64,000 nt of DNA from Hygrophila difformis (Eukaryota > Streptophyta > Magnoliopsida > Lamiales > Acanthaceae). Positions 34,041-44,866 of the stretch are shown here, piece by piece. Each line of letters starts with the position of its first letter. Positions within the stretch are counted from its first letter, which is position 1. The notes below the pieces were generated by a model. That model made no database searches, was not told where the DNA came from, and saw nothing but the letters and a program-made list of their open reading frames with translations. The DNA lies in assembly GCA_030278955.1 (NCBI GenBank), contig JAOANR010000008.1, positions 41,337,301 to 41,401,300 on the forward strand, given 5' to 3'. A program made the position numbers and the translations under genes.

Positions 34041-34965
34041 CGGTTTAAGTGAGTGGTGTAAAGTAAAAGAGATTAAGCAAAATCGAAAAAAAATAAAACC
34101 TCCTCCGTGACCCGCGCGGTGCCCGCGCGGTATGAGGCCTGGGTGCGCGGCGACCGCGCGGTCGCATCAGTTCGAAAAAATAGGGCTCGCGCTCCGCTCG
34201 AGCCACTTCCCCCATTTCCCATTCGAGACCACTTCACATTTTCTCTCAAATTCGCCCTCTTATTCCCAACTTCTCCCGGTGCCGGCTTCGATTTTGATTT
34301 GTAAGGTATGCACCTACTACTTTTAGTTATCAATTTCAATCTTTATGCTTTGAACGACTTGATTTGTGAAGGGATTTAGGAATTAGGGTTTATGTACAAA
34401 AATTGGGGGTTTGTTATTTTTAGGCTTGATTTGTGCAAATTAGCAAGTATGTGTGGTAATTGATGTTACCCTTGTTGCCTTGCTTGTATTTATGCCACAA
34501 TGTGTTTATGTTTTGGGCAAATTCTTGTTGGATTTAAATTTTTAGGAAGACTATGAAGTTTTTGATTTTTGGTTGGTACTGGGGTGTGATTATTAGCTCA
34601 TTTTTTGTTGTTGTTTGGTGCCGTACGGAAATGATGAGTTGTTATTTGAGCGATCGTTTCGTTTTGTGGCAACTTCCATGTGTTTGTTAGTAACTTAGAA
34701 TTTGGTTTATTGCGCACATAACGTGTTCCACGAAATGCCACAAAGGGTTTGGAATTAGCTTGAGCATATCCTTTGTCTAGATTACCTTCTGGTTTGTCTT
34801 AGCGAACGATAGGACTTGATGTTCTTATGGAACACTCACGTTGGAAGTCTATATTGTTGTCACTTACGTATTTCTGCTTGAGTTTTGTGTGGAACTTAGT
34901 CTTATAATTGGTATTGGATAATTTGCAGGATATTGCTCTTTTTGTGGGTTGTTTTGGCGTCTCTC
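34041..34965 (+). promoter_or_regulatory. Putative promoter, 5' UTR and intron of the antisense gene in element B
   Basis: A GC-rich block with repeated GCGCGG (34,110-34,165) is followed by a CT-rich stretch (34,190-34,280) like a plant 5' UTR. GTAAGG at 34,301 and a T-rich tract ending TTTGCAG (34,928) bracket a likely 628-bp intron. The ORF seen across 34,107-34,304 has no known features and is probably UTR. Confidence 0.5.
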
Positions 34966-36254
34966 ATGTGTCCTCCGAGGACTAGGAGACGGGTTACTCA
35001 GCGCGATGAGGCTGGCCCTAGCACTGCCGCTCCAGTGATGCCCGATTCTGATGAGAGCGAGTCCGAGGAGGACGAGGAGCAGCGGGGCCCGAGACTCAGG
35101 GGTCTCCCTGACGAGGTGCGTCCTCACCGGCATGACAGGTTTCGTTTTAGGACGAGGGCCGCCCAGGACTTTTATTTCGACGAGCTCCGTTGAAACAGGG
35201 CTTATGTCCCCGAGAGAGGCATATATCCTGATCATTTGGGCGATGATAGGGTCAGTGCGGTTTTGGAGTACTTGCAGTGGACTGGACTTGCACGTCATCC
35301 CGAGGGCGTTGCCTCCGGTTATCTAGCTATGGAGGTTATCGCCAACATTGGTGGTCTTGGGGAGGGTGATGACTTATCTCGAGTATGGGTCCGTGGTCGC
35401 TATCTCAACTTCAGTGCTCGGGCGATCAATGTCTATTTCGGTTTGCCTGACGATGGCGCATTCCGCCCACAGCCTGAGGGTCGTGTTCTTGCTCCTGCGT
35501 GGGACGTCTTATGCACCGTGGTGGCTCCTCAGCTCGAGCACGATCATGAGCTGCGTTTGACGACGATGGACTCCCCTTGGCGAGAGCTCACCCAGATATG
35601 GTTAGGGCGCGTCCGGCCGATTACCCGGAGCCATATCGTCCTGGATCATGTCTATGAGACCATTTGCTTTATCGCGCGAGGCGGTAGGGTGAATGTGAGA
35701 GCTTGTATTGAGGACAATTTGAGAGGTATGGTGAGAGGACGAGGGAGTAGGGTGATTACCCATATTTACCTCATTTGGGGCTTGTGCGCGGCCAGGGGAT
35801 TCACACGACACCGGAGACAGATCCGTACGATTTAGTAGCGGGTGGTTGCTACCGTATCCCGACTTACGCTGCCCGGCGTAGCGCCTTACGTCGTGGAGTT
35901 CCCCGGGCTGTACTTCGCCCGCAGCCTGATGATGGAGGCTTGATTCTAGTCGTACCTCCGGAGCAGCCACCTCCTCCGCCAGTAGTTCCACCTCCTGCAG
36001 TGGCGCCTCAGGGCCAGGAGATGGCTAAGATGCTGCAGATGATGCAGGAGATGCGGGTCGGTATGGATGCCGGGTTTGCAGTTGGGCAGGCTCGTTATGA
36101 TGCCTTAGACGCTAGATTGGACTTCTACCAGGCCCGTATGGACTCATTTGCTACAAGGCAGGCTCAGCAGCAGGCCACTATGTCCGACATGTATGCCTAT
36201 GTGCGGCAGATGGACGACTACATGCGTCGGCAGTTCCCGCCTCCCGATCAGTGA
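34966..36254 (+). pseudogene. Antisense plant-transposon-type gene in element B (one stop, one frameshift)
   Basis: Transcribed opposite to the element. ATG at 34,966 (MCPPRTRRRVTQRDE), acidic DSDESESEEDEEQ, RFRTRAAQDFYFDELR, TGA at 35,191 where the same frame simply continues (NRAYVPERGIYPDHLGDDRV). Then a globular domain: VRGRYLNFSARAINVYFGLP, WDVLCTVVAPQLEHDHELRL, RSHIVLDHVYETICFIARGG. A +/-1 shift near 35,770 leads to a Pro-rich linker (PPPPPVVPPPAVAPQGQ) and a Met/Gln-rich coiled coil (EMAKMLQMMQEMRVGMDAGF, FATRQAQQQATMSDMYAYVR) ending at 36,254. The RGRxLxFSxxAINxYFGLP core resembles what databases call putative plant transposon protein, often found in retroelements (recall). About 430 residues in all. 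No DDE or RT residues are seen; biochemical role unknown. Confidence 0.7.
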
Positions 36255-36992
36255 TGTTTTCTTTCGTATTCGCATTTTCATTTAGGTTTCGCATAAGACG
36301 TATTTTGTTTAGTTTCCTCCTTATGAGGAGGTTTCTGCTGACTGGGATTCATAGTTTACATTTCCGTTGTGTTATTGCCTAGTTACGTGTTTGACCTGCG
36401 TTAGTCGTTTGTTGTTGTTTTAGAAAGATGGTTTAATTGTTCTGCGTTAGTTTATGGTTCTAGATGTTCTGGATTCATTGTTACCTCCTTATCGCATCTA
36501 TATGTGTGTGGGTTGCCCAACAATACTTGCATCGTTGTGGGACTGAGCCGTGATAAGGTATAAGGGATAATTTATATATTTATAAATGCTCGTAAGGAAA
36601 TTTTTATTAAATAGAGAATGGTATTAACAGGTATCAATCCATTAGGATATGTTAGTAGAGGTTGTTGGAACTTAGTGTGCTGTTTTTTTTTTTGTTTTTT
36701 TTTAACACTTGTATTTTTGTTTGGTTGTTATCTCCTTAGTACATTTATATGTGTTGTTTATCTATTATTACCTTGTTCCTTTATTTGATTGAGTCTCAAC
36801 AAGGTAAATCAAGGATGGTAATTATAATAAAATGTAAGGGAATAGTATATTTGTATATAAAACAAATGCTCGTAAATTTATTACTCACGAGAAACTTCTA
36901 TTTGATTACAAGCATTTGAAACGGAAATAGTAGTGCTGGCAATAGTCTAAAGGGAAATACTAATAATAGTGCATCGGTATGGCTTTCTAAGT
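36255..36992. other. Non-coding 3' flank of the antisense gene
   Basis: No gene. Two diverged copies of a block of about 130-150 bp occur (about 36,481-36,600 and 36,727-36,875), each starting ATCTCCTTA-like and ending AAATGCTCGTAA. A poly-T region is at 36,683-36,703. Confidence 0.5.
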
Positions 36993-37517
36993 CTAGAGTG
37001 GATAGGTAGGTGCATCCTTGATGGGATCGTCCCTATCCGAGACTTGGTCAGTGCCCAAAGGTCCACAAGGCACTGGGATCGGTGGATCGACGGCTTCCGG
37101 AACTGGTCCTTGTAGTCCCTTCAAATGGCTCTCCACAGGGCTTAGGGTTGGGCTTCCAACTGCGGGTGTTGGGCTTCGCGGCCCCATCAAATGGTCCTCC
37201 ACAGGACTGTATGGCACCACGATATCCGTGAGGTCGAGCAAGTCCATCCCTAGGTCCTTGATTTGGTCAATAATCGCATCGCTCCATTCGGTGAGTTTGT
37301 GCACTTGAGTTTCTAAGTCCTTTATGCGACATTGATCGGCAGCTCTCGAATTCAGAAAGTGTTGGAGGTCAGCTTCCCTAAGATGCCCGAGATGGGCCAT
37401 GTTAGCCTCGAGTTGCTGTACCCGAGTCTTGAAGTAATTGACATGTTGTTGTGACTCAAGGTACGCGTTAGTCAGTTTCATCATCAGATTGATCATGTTA
37501 GTGTTGGGTTCGGCCAT
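36993..37517 (-). CDS. Coiled-coil leader ORF of element B (174 aa)
   Basis: Intact. MAEPNTNMINLMMKLTNAYL, heptad-rich residues 10-100 (FKTRVQQLEANMAHLGHLRE, RIKDLETQVHKLTEWSDAII), then a Pro/Ser-rich tail with two similar units, PYSPVEDHLMGPRSPTPA and TLSPVESHLKGLQGPVPEA. The start resembles the element A ORF. It lies just downstream of the primer-binding site on the element's sense strand. In copy 1 (5,856) it is broken by element A. It is the only intact sense ORF of this element. Function unknown. Confidence 0.78.
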   Translation of the reverse strand: MAEPNTNMINLMMKLTNAYLESQQHVNYFKTRVQQLEANMAHLGHLREADLQHFLNSRAADQCRIKDLETQVHKLTEWSDAIIDQIKDLGMDLLDLTDIVVPYSPVEDHLMGPRSPTPAVGSPTLSPVESHLKGLQGPVPEAVDPPIPVPCGPLGTDQVSDRDDPIKDAPTYPL

Positions 37518-37941
37518 CTAACATCAACAAAGAAGTTAGTGTTAGAACATGTTTCGAGCAACGTCAAGATATGCAGGAATTTAAATCTACATGAATATGC
37601 ATATGCATTCCCCCCCGATAAAATTTATTTAATGTGTTTTTAATTTAAATTTAACCATGGATTACAAAAAAAAAAAAATTGGGCCTCTATATTGGGCCAA
37701 AATTTAATAATTTGGGTTAAGGCATCAAACTAGGGTATTTGGGCCAAAATGATTGGGCTCATCATAAAAAAATTTTGGGTCAAGGTAATTAATCTTCTAG
37801 GCTCAAAATATTATACTAAGTAGATAGAAAATTTTGGGCTAAGAAAATAATTATACTAGTAGTCTAAAAATAAATTTAAAAATAATACTCAGTTTAAAAT
37901 AATGGTTTAAAAGTAATAACAGTAGTTTTAAAATATTCCGG

Positions 37942-37953
37942 GCTTTGATACCA
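37942..37953 (-). promoter_or_regulatory. Primer-binding site of element B copy 2
   Basis: TGGTATCAAAGC on the minus strand, one change from the iMet consensus, three bases from the LTR end. Confidence 0.92.
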
Positions 37954-37956
37954 ACT

Positions 37957-40333
37957 TGTAACACCCCGGATTTGATAACCCAGGCCGGGATGTCACCGCC
38001 ACACCTCCCTAGCGAGACACGGATTCTCCGAGCTTGCTAAAGAGATGCAAGGCTATGGGTATTGCAAAGAGATTTTAAAACAAGTCCGGAATTTAATTAA
38101 AAATAATGATAAGTATCATCCACACATATAGTAGTAATATAATATGTCGCAGCGGAAAATGTAAAGTGGGCCAACATGGCCAAAACTCGGGTTTTACATG
38201 CCCGATATGCAGTATCATAAAAACGACAAACTTAATGTTTAAATATTCCATCCCCCAATGCACATGCTATGCATTATCTCCGTACTCTGAAAGAAAAGAA
38301 AAACAACAATTTTATCAGTATATAAAATACTGAGTAAGTCGATCCTAACATAGCAATAAAGGGGTTTAATTAAATAATTAAGTTTTACTCGAAGGCATGC
38401 ATACAAAAAATATTCCATTTACCAATTTAAAAATAATTAATTTAATCGTATATTTGAACATGCATTAAATTCATAAATAATAATTTAACATGTTATAAAA
38501 TTTAAGACATAAATTTAAATGCAAAATTTAAAGACAAGAATAAATAAATAAATACATAAAAAGTATTAAATCTTTTAATTTTTCCCGTTACGTCCCGTTT
38601 CTCAATATTTAGTGTAGCCGGTCATCCGGCGGCCGCAGCCGTTTCGTATTTCAAGTATCTCAAGTATTTCCAAGTATCTCACGATTGCATCGCAATCTCG
38701 TCAAGTGTAGCCGGTCATCCGGCGGCCGCAGCCGTATCTGCCATACACCAAACACTCCGGAGCCTCGAGGAAATCCATACGGATAATCCCGAGGGTGTAG
38801 ACCATGTATCTCCCGCCGTTTGGCGTAATATCTCATCTAATTTCTCTCGTCCGTTATAGGCCCGAAGAGAAAGGCTAAAGGGGCACCCTGCAGAGCACTC
38901 ACCCTCCGCCAAGTATCTCATATGTTTCAATTTAGTGTAACGGGATTTTTCAAAAGTATAGATGTATCGTATTTCAAGGTCTCGACCGTTTGTTTCGAAA
39001 TTTCAAAATCTCTTCGATTTAAAATCATTTGGCGTCACAGTTTACGCCTTTTTAATTTAAAAATTCGTTTCAAGTCTAAAAATTCTGAAATTTTCACAGT
39101 ATATCAAAAACACCCTAACGAACAACTTTTGTGTTTTAATGATTTCAAAATAAGTTGAGGAAACATGTCAAAAATCGAGTTTATGGCACAACATGTACAC
39201 TGTCAAGATTCAGGATTACCACAGTTTAGAAATTTGGCGTTTTGACATATCAAATGGACTTTAAAAATTCTGAAATTTTAAATGCACATAATAGACATAA
39301 TTATATTGCAAAGATCAAATCGGACTACAAAAATATTGAAACGGGTTCATCAAGTTCGGATATCAACACTGTCAGTTTTTCGAAAATGTTTTTCAAGGCA
39401 GTTTATGTTCGGATCGTTTTGGGGTAGCAAACATTGATGAAAATGGCTAAACTTTTTGCACAACCTAGATTAATGTATTAGGAACAAAAGTCTAGTTTTG
39501 AGTTTCTCGGATTGGATTCTCCAAATATGAGTTTTAATCAGATTTCAGAAATTGCGCACGATAGGGTTTATAGGTTCGGTTTTTACGTTTCGTTACAACG
39601 TGACTAAATCGGACGCCCCTAAGCCACCCGTATTGATATGAAAGGCATCAACTTACAGTAATGGTGTTCTTGAGTCGTCCTAGGGTCGCTCGGCTCGTCC
39701 AACGCTACTACGAACGGATCCTTGCCCACGTTCTCTTCCTCCTTCGGTCACGAACGTGTTTACAAGTCCAATATTCGAAAGTTAGATTAAGGATTGGAGA
39801 TAAAAACGTGAAAAGGAATCTGAGTACTCCTTACCAATGATCTAAGGGATGTAAACCTTGATCTACACGTTCCTACGGTCGTCGTTGGTCGCCGGGAGTC
39901 GCCAGAAGTTCGTCGGAAGTTCGTCGGAAGGGTGTTTTGGCTTTGGGAGAGTTTGAGAGAGTAGAGGGGGTTTGGAGGCTGACAAATGGGGTGGGAATTA
40001 ACCCTAGGTCGTCCTAATACTCCTTCCCTCGTCCAAAATCTACTTTCCATAGTCGGGGGTCGAATTATGGCAAGAAATCGCCGAAAACGCGTGAATGGCC
40101 GGATTCTGTGGTGCCACGCGGTGGTGGCGCGCTGGTAGGCCAAACACCGCGCGGCCAGCGCACGGCCTCCGCCAGGACCTCGGTCCGGGCGGGTCCGTGC
40201 GATCCGATCCGTCGGGTCTTGGGTTTTCTTTCGACTTCCGTGCATTTTCGATTTTACGGTTTCTCGGAAACAAGACCTCTTTTCTCCTCGGATTAAATTC
40301 TTATTTTATATCCTAAAATTAGCGGGTATTACA
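37957..40333 (-). repeat. 5' LTR of element B copy 2
   Basis: 2,377 bp, GGGTATTACA end followed by target duplication GTTAT. Hairpin 38,316-38,332, GGGCACCC motif 38,881. About 39,060-39,320 differs from both the left LTR and the copy 1 LTR, which agree with each other there; this suggests a gene-conversion patch. Confidence 0.95.
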
Positions 40334-42151
40334 GTTATCACCTTGATAAATGACATTTCCAACAAAGGGTTATCCACCGTATCTTGGTAGTTATGAATTT
40401 TAAATTTTTATCGGGTGTAAAATCTTCCGTCCTCAATTATAAGCTTCGTCCTTGGCAATCCATAGTATTCAATCCATCGTATTATAGGTTCTTGTATATT
40501 TTCATTTTTATTGTTGTTGTTGTTATTATTATTATTTTTGAAGGAGAAACCTTTTACATAACATATTTGAGAATCCTATCGAGGTAGATAAAAGTAATTC
40601 CCAACAATTCCATCAAGTCTTAATTAGTAGATCATCTTAATTAAGGATTGGGTTCCAAGTTCTTAAACCTAAAGGATAGAATTTACCGTCTTAAGCTAAT
40701 CATTTAAGCGCTTATTGAGGCAAGTTGCCTCCTCAAGAATATTTTTGGTAAATTTTTGACTTCCCTTGTCCATTCGGCACAAGAATTTAGGGAAACTTCG
40801 TAAATATTTTATAGAACTCGTGGTGGGTTTAAAAATCTCTTTGGTGCCCTTACTTGACACTCGCGTCTTATCTTTAAGACCATATAATATTTAGAAAAAT
40901 TCTTATTCTTGGTTACTCGTGTGATTATCGTGGTTAACACATAAATCGTGTTCTTACAAGCCTAAGGCATAACCTTAGTTAAGCTTATAAACAATGCTAG
41001 AGCAAAGCATGACAGTAGAAATTTAGTTATATATCCGATAATGCAAAATGGCTCAAGGCCGGTTCGATATAACGCCGTGATTTGGTAGATCTACTGTTGG
41101 GGTAAACGTCCCCGAGATCTTACCGATGATAAAAGTAAAACTAAGTGCAAATACCGTCATCTACTGTAGGCATCGTCTACATAATAGGTCCTAAATAAAG
41201 CGACTAGGTTCTGGGAACTAGATACTAAGGGAAAGCAGATAAAGGCGACCGTGGCATCAATCCTCAGCTACGAGGTAGAACGGCTCCACACGCTGGGGCT
41301 CCCCAGCTTCAGCTGCAATGGTGGCCACGGGCGCGTTCCTCATGTCGTGGTAACGGTAGGTACGGGCCAACCCGGGAACCCGACGACGGGGCCCCCACTC
41401 ATCCTCCAGGTGGTGAAGCTCCGTAAAGAGTGAGATGGCGTCTGCCTGCAGCGCAGCGATCCTCTGTCGCTGTCTCGCTATCTCGCCATCCTGTCGCTGA
41501 GCGACAGCCTTGAGGTAGTCCTGCACCCTCAGGCGAACCTCGGTCTCCACCTGAGCTTCCACCTCTTTCAGCCTTGCCCTCAGCTGGGCTTTCTTGGCCT
41601 CATGGCCGCGGACCTCGCGCTCGAGCCTGGCCACGTCCCTAGTCAATTTGGCCACGGTGTCACTAAGTGCCGAAAGTGCCTGGTCCGACATCTGGGAAAA
41701 ATCCTAGTCAGAATATCTTATAACAACCAAAATTCTGCTCTTGCCTATATGCATAATGTGTGTGTGTTCCCACCCCCAAATATAACTTTAAAATACTTGG
41801 CACAGTCTTTTCAAAAATATTTTCGTGCAAATATTGCCATAATTTAAATGCACTACTTCCTTGGGAAAAATGCTTCAAAAATAATTCCTTCGTGCACAAA
41901 TTTTAAAAATTTTGAATGCACTACTAGCATAGCAACCATGCTTTAAAATAATTTCTCATGTGCAAAAATTTAAGTAATTTGAATGCACATCTTCCCATTG
42001 TAAAAATACTTCCAATGCTTTTCGTGTAAAAATTTAAATAATTTAAATACACTACTTGCATAGCCATAGAGCTTTCAAAATAATTGTATGGTGCATAAAT
42101 TTTAAATAATTTAAATGCACAATTCCAAGAGCAAAAGCTCCGATACCAAAC
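40334..42151 (-). mobile_element. Element C copy 2, right part of internal region
   Basis: Nearly identical to 8,804-10,621. It contains the stem-loop (41,084-41,124), the coiled-coil ORF and the primer-binding site (42,137-42,148). With 29,936-30,883 the whole C internal region is only about 2.8 kb and has no gag or pol. Confidence 0.85.
41257..41691 (-). CDS. Coiled-coil leader ORF of element C copy 2 (144 aa)
   Basis: Same ORF as 9,727-10,161 with at least four amino-acid differences (R for K, Q for E, D for Y, L for P). The frame is open in both copies. It is the only coding capacity seen in element C. Long heptad-rich helix, then LEDEWGPRRRVPGLARTYRY and an acidic tail. Confidence 0.75.
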   Translation of the reverse strand: MSDQALSALSDTVAKLTRDVARLEREVRGHEAKKAQLRARLKEVEAQVETEVRLRVQDYLKAVAQRQDGEIARQRQRIAALQADAISLFTELHHLEDEWGPRRRVPGLARTYRYHDMRNAPVATIAAEAGEPQRVEPFYLVAED

Positions 42152-44318
42152 TGTAACACCCCCATCTTCCCTAAGGATGCAGCGGAAGAAAAGTGCGGGA
42201 ACAATGGGTGGGGTGCTACCGCCACGTATTCCGGACCGCCCGAAATACGCTAAGGCTAAAAATAATGAGTGCAGAACATCAGAGTTTAATGCATATGCTA
42301 ACCAATTCCCGGGCAAGTTAGCATATACTCTGCACAAAAGCTTATAATAGCGTAAAAGTATAAGAATAAGCTTAACAAAAATGTTTGGTATAGCATAACC
42401 AAACGGAGGAACGCATTCCTCAAATGAGCTCAATGATAGGAATGGAATAAATCCATGGAAAGTTTACTTTAAAAGAGGTTGCACCTCGCATTTCAAAAAT
42501 ATTGTAAAAAGGGGTTGACCATCTCGTAGTACAAAAAAAAATTAACACTGTTAAACACGAAATGCATTGTTTGAACAGTGGGGCACCATGTTTGCATAAA
42601 CGGCATAAAACCCAAATATTTATTTATGCTCGATACATAATTCCCAAGGCTTCATAAAATTTGTCTTTGCCCTATAAAAATTTATCTATGCCAAGAAATA
42701 AGTTCTAACCCCAGAGGGGATTTTTTTTTTTAAAGAAATATTCATTTTTATAAATATTACCCCGTACCGTGCCCGTGCAAAAAATGCTCTATCGAACCTT
42801 GCAGATCTGAAACCTGAAAGGAAATGGTAACAAGTGTAGAGTCAGCGAAAACAATCGCTGAGTAAGTAGAAGTTTACTCCCGGAGGAGATAGGGTAGCAG
42901 AAATAATTTAAAGACAACAGTTATGGTCATAGTATGCTAAAACGAGAATAATTCATACATAAAGTCAATATTAATCTAAATCCCGGGAAAAGATAATACA
43001 GCAATATGCGTTACCGAAATTTAAGTATTTCAGCCACCGTGTGTGGGGTTCCGCTCTAGGGCTCTAGTCCCACTCGAAGGTGGGGTCCCTGTTTTGTCGG
43101 ACTCAAGTCCCACATGCACTCAAGGGTGTGGGGGAGGTAAGAAATTTCCTCAAGCCCACTATGAGATTAGACCATAGCGCCGAGCTGTGAGTCCCAATAG
43201 TCCCCGTGTGGCGATTAAGTGCATAACAGCGTGGGAGTTGGACAGCTGCGACCTATGGCACCTCGCTCATCCCCGTAACAATGAGCTCAAAAATCCGTAG
43301 GATTTTGTGAATAGTTGCGAACATCATAAAGCACAGTAAAATGGCATACCAATAATCAAAAAACAGTAGGGAGCTATAAGCATAAATTTAAAATAATAAA
43401 GCGGTAGTAAAAATTATGCTTAAGCTAAAATAAATTTGGGCTTTACTCCAAAGAGTAAAAATCTACTTACCGTCACCATGGGGAGAATGGAACTCAACAC
43501 AAGCACAGGCCTACGAGCAGATATCCTTGTACAGCTACTTGACTAGCAAAATTTAATACCAACTTAGTATACCATAATAGTATTCTAACAGGAATAATAA
43601 CTAAAAATTCCCAACTTAAATAAATCTTACCCGGAATACTCTCACGAACTAGCTACTTGCACTATTCTTTACTGAGCTCTAAAACTCCTTGGCTTGCATC
43701 GAAAATCCCACTCAAAATTCCACTACTAAAATATCTCTAACAATGCTATTTAAATTTCCCACAAGCATTAAACTAAACTATACTAAACCAAACTAAACAA
43801 TGGAAATATAGAAAATTGAATGTGGAATAAGTGAGAAGTTGAGGGAAATGGCGTGGGAATGGGTTAGGAGAATGGCTCATATATATAGGCACACCAATGT
43901 CCTATTTCCAGGTAAAAATAAAACAATTCTCCCTTTTCTTGATCCCCTTGCTGCGCATGTTTCCTCATATTTACCCTGCCCACCATTTAATGTTTCTGAT
44001 GTCAAGTTCAGTAGTCCTTTTCCTTCCCATTTTAAAAATATTTGTCTCCACTCACCCCCTCCTTTTCAGACACCGCGTGTCCTTCCCTGCTCATTTACAG
44101 CCTTTTGGCTTTTCTTTTCCTCACCCTTAGAGTAGCTCCAGCGGTAGGCGCAAGGAGGCGGCGACGGCGGCAACCAGGCTCAGCGGTGGCGGCACGCGTC
44201 GGAGAAGAGGCCGGCAGTGGCTAGGCGGTGGCGGCCTTCTTCCTCCTCTCCTTCTTCTCTTCCCCTCTCTTCCTCTCGTCCTATGTTCTTCTTTCTATTC
44301 GGCTATGTTCTTCTGCGG
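42152..44318 (-). repeat. C-type LTR, copy 2 (5' LTR of element C), left part
   Basis: Same as 10,622-12,788, with the TATA box at 43,876-43,889 and hairpin at 42,843-42,860. An LTR fragment interrupts it. Unlike the other side of the gap, no matching right end (TGTTATA plus flank) follows further on; after 53,994 the sequence is LINE. Confidence 0.88.
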
Positions 44319-44866
44319 TATGCAAGTATCATAAAAAGCGATAAAACAATGTTTAATAATTCCATCCCCCAATGCACATGCTATGCATTATCTCCGTACT
44401 CTGAAAGAAAGAGAAAAACAACAATTTTATCAGTATATAAAATACTGAGTAAGTCGATCCTAACATAGCAATAAAGGGGTTTAATTAAATAATTAAGTTT
44501 TCTCCTAGGCATGCATACGAAAATATTCCATTTACCAATTAAAAATAAAACATGCATTAAATTCATAAATAATAATTTAACATGTTATAAAATTTAAGAC
44601 ATAAACTTAAATGCAAAATTTAAAGACAAGAATAAATAAATAAATACATAAAAAGTATTAAATCTTTTAATTTTTCCCGCTACGTCCCGTTTCTCAATAT
44701 TTAGTGTAGCCGGTCATCCGGCGGCCGCAGCCGTTTCGTATTTCCAAGTATCTCACGATTGCATCGCAATCTCATCAAGTATAGCCGGTCATCCGGCGGC
44801 CGCAACCGTATCTGCCATACACCAAACACTCCGGAGCCTCGAAAAACCCATACGGAAAATCCCGAG
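44319..44866 (-). repeat. LTR fragment left of element D
   Basis: LTR-B-like DNA, same as 12,789-13,355 minus a 29-bp stretch, ending in the CCGAG target site of element D. It resumes at 53,591. Confidence 0.85.

Larger units (their letters stand above)
30884..40333 (-). mobile_element. Element B copy 2: complete 9.45-kb non-autonomous element
   Basis: Two LTRs (30,884-33,268; 37,957-40,333), iMet-type primer-binding site (37,942-37,953), and target duplication GTTAT on both sides (30,879-30,883; 40,334-40,338), inserted in element C. Internal content: two polypurine-tract/hairpin modules, a chromodomain-type integrase tail, an antisense transposon-protein gene, and a coiled-coil leader ORF. 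No gag, protease or RT, so it must depend on another element for mobility. Confidence 0.93.

Noticed and set aside
34107..34304. First coding exon of the antisense gene
   Set aside because: The frame ends at the presumed splice donor, has no conserved feature, and exon 2 has its own good start at 34,966, so it is more likely a 5' UTR.
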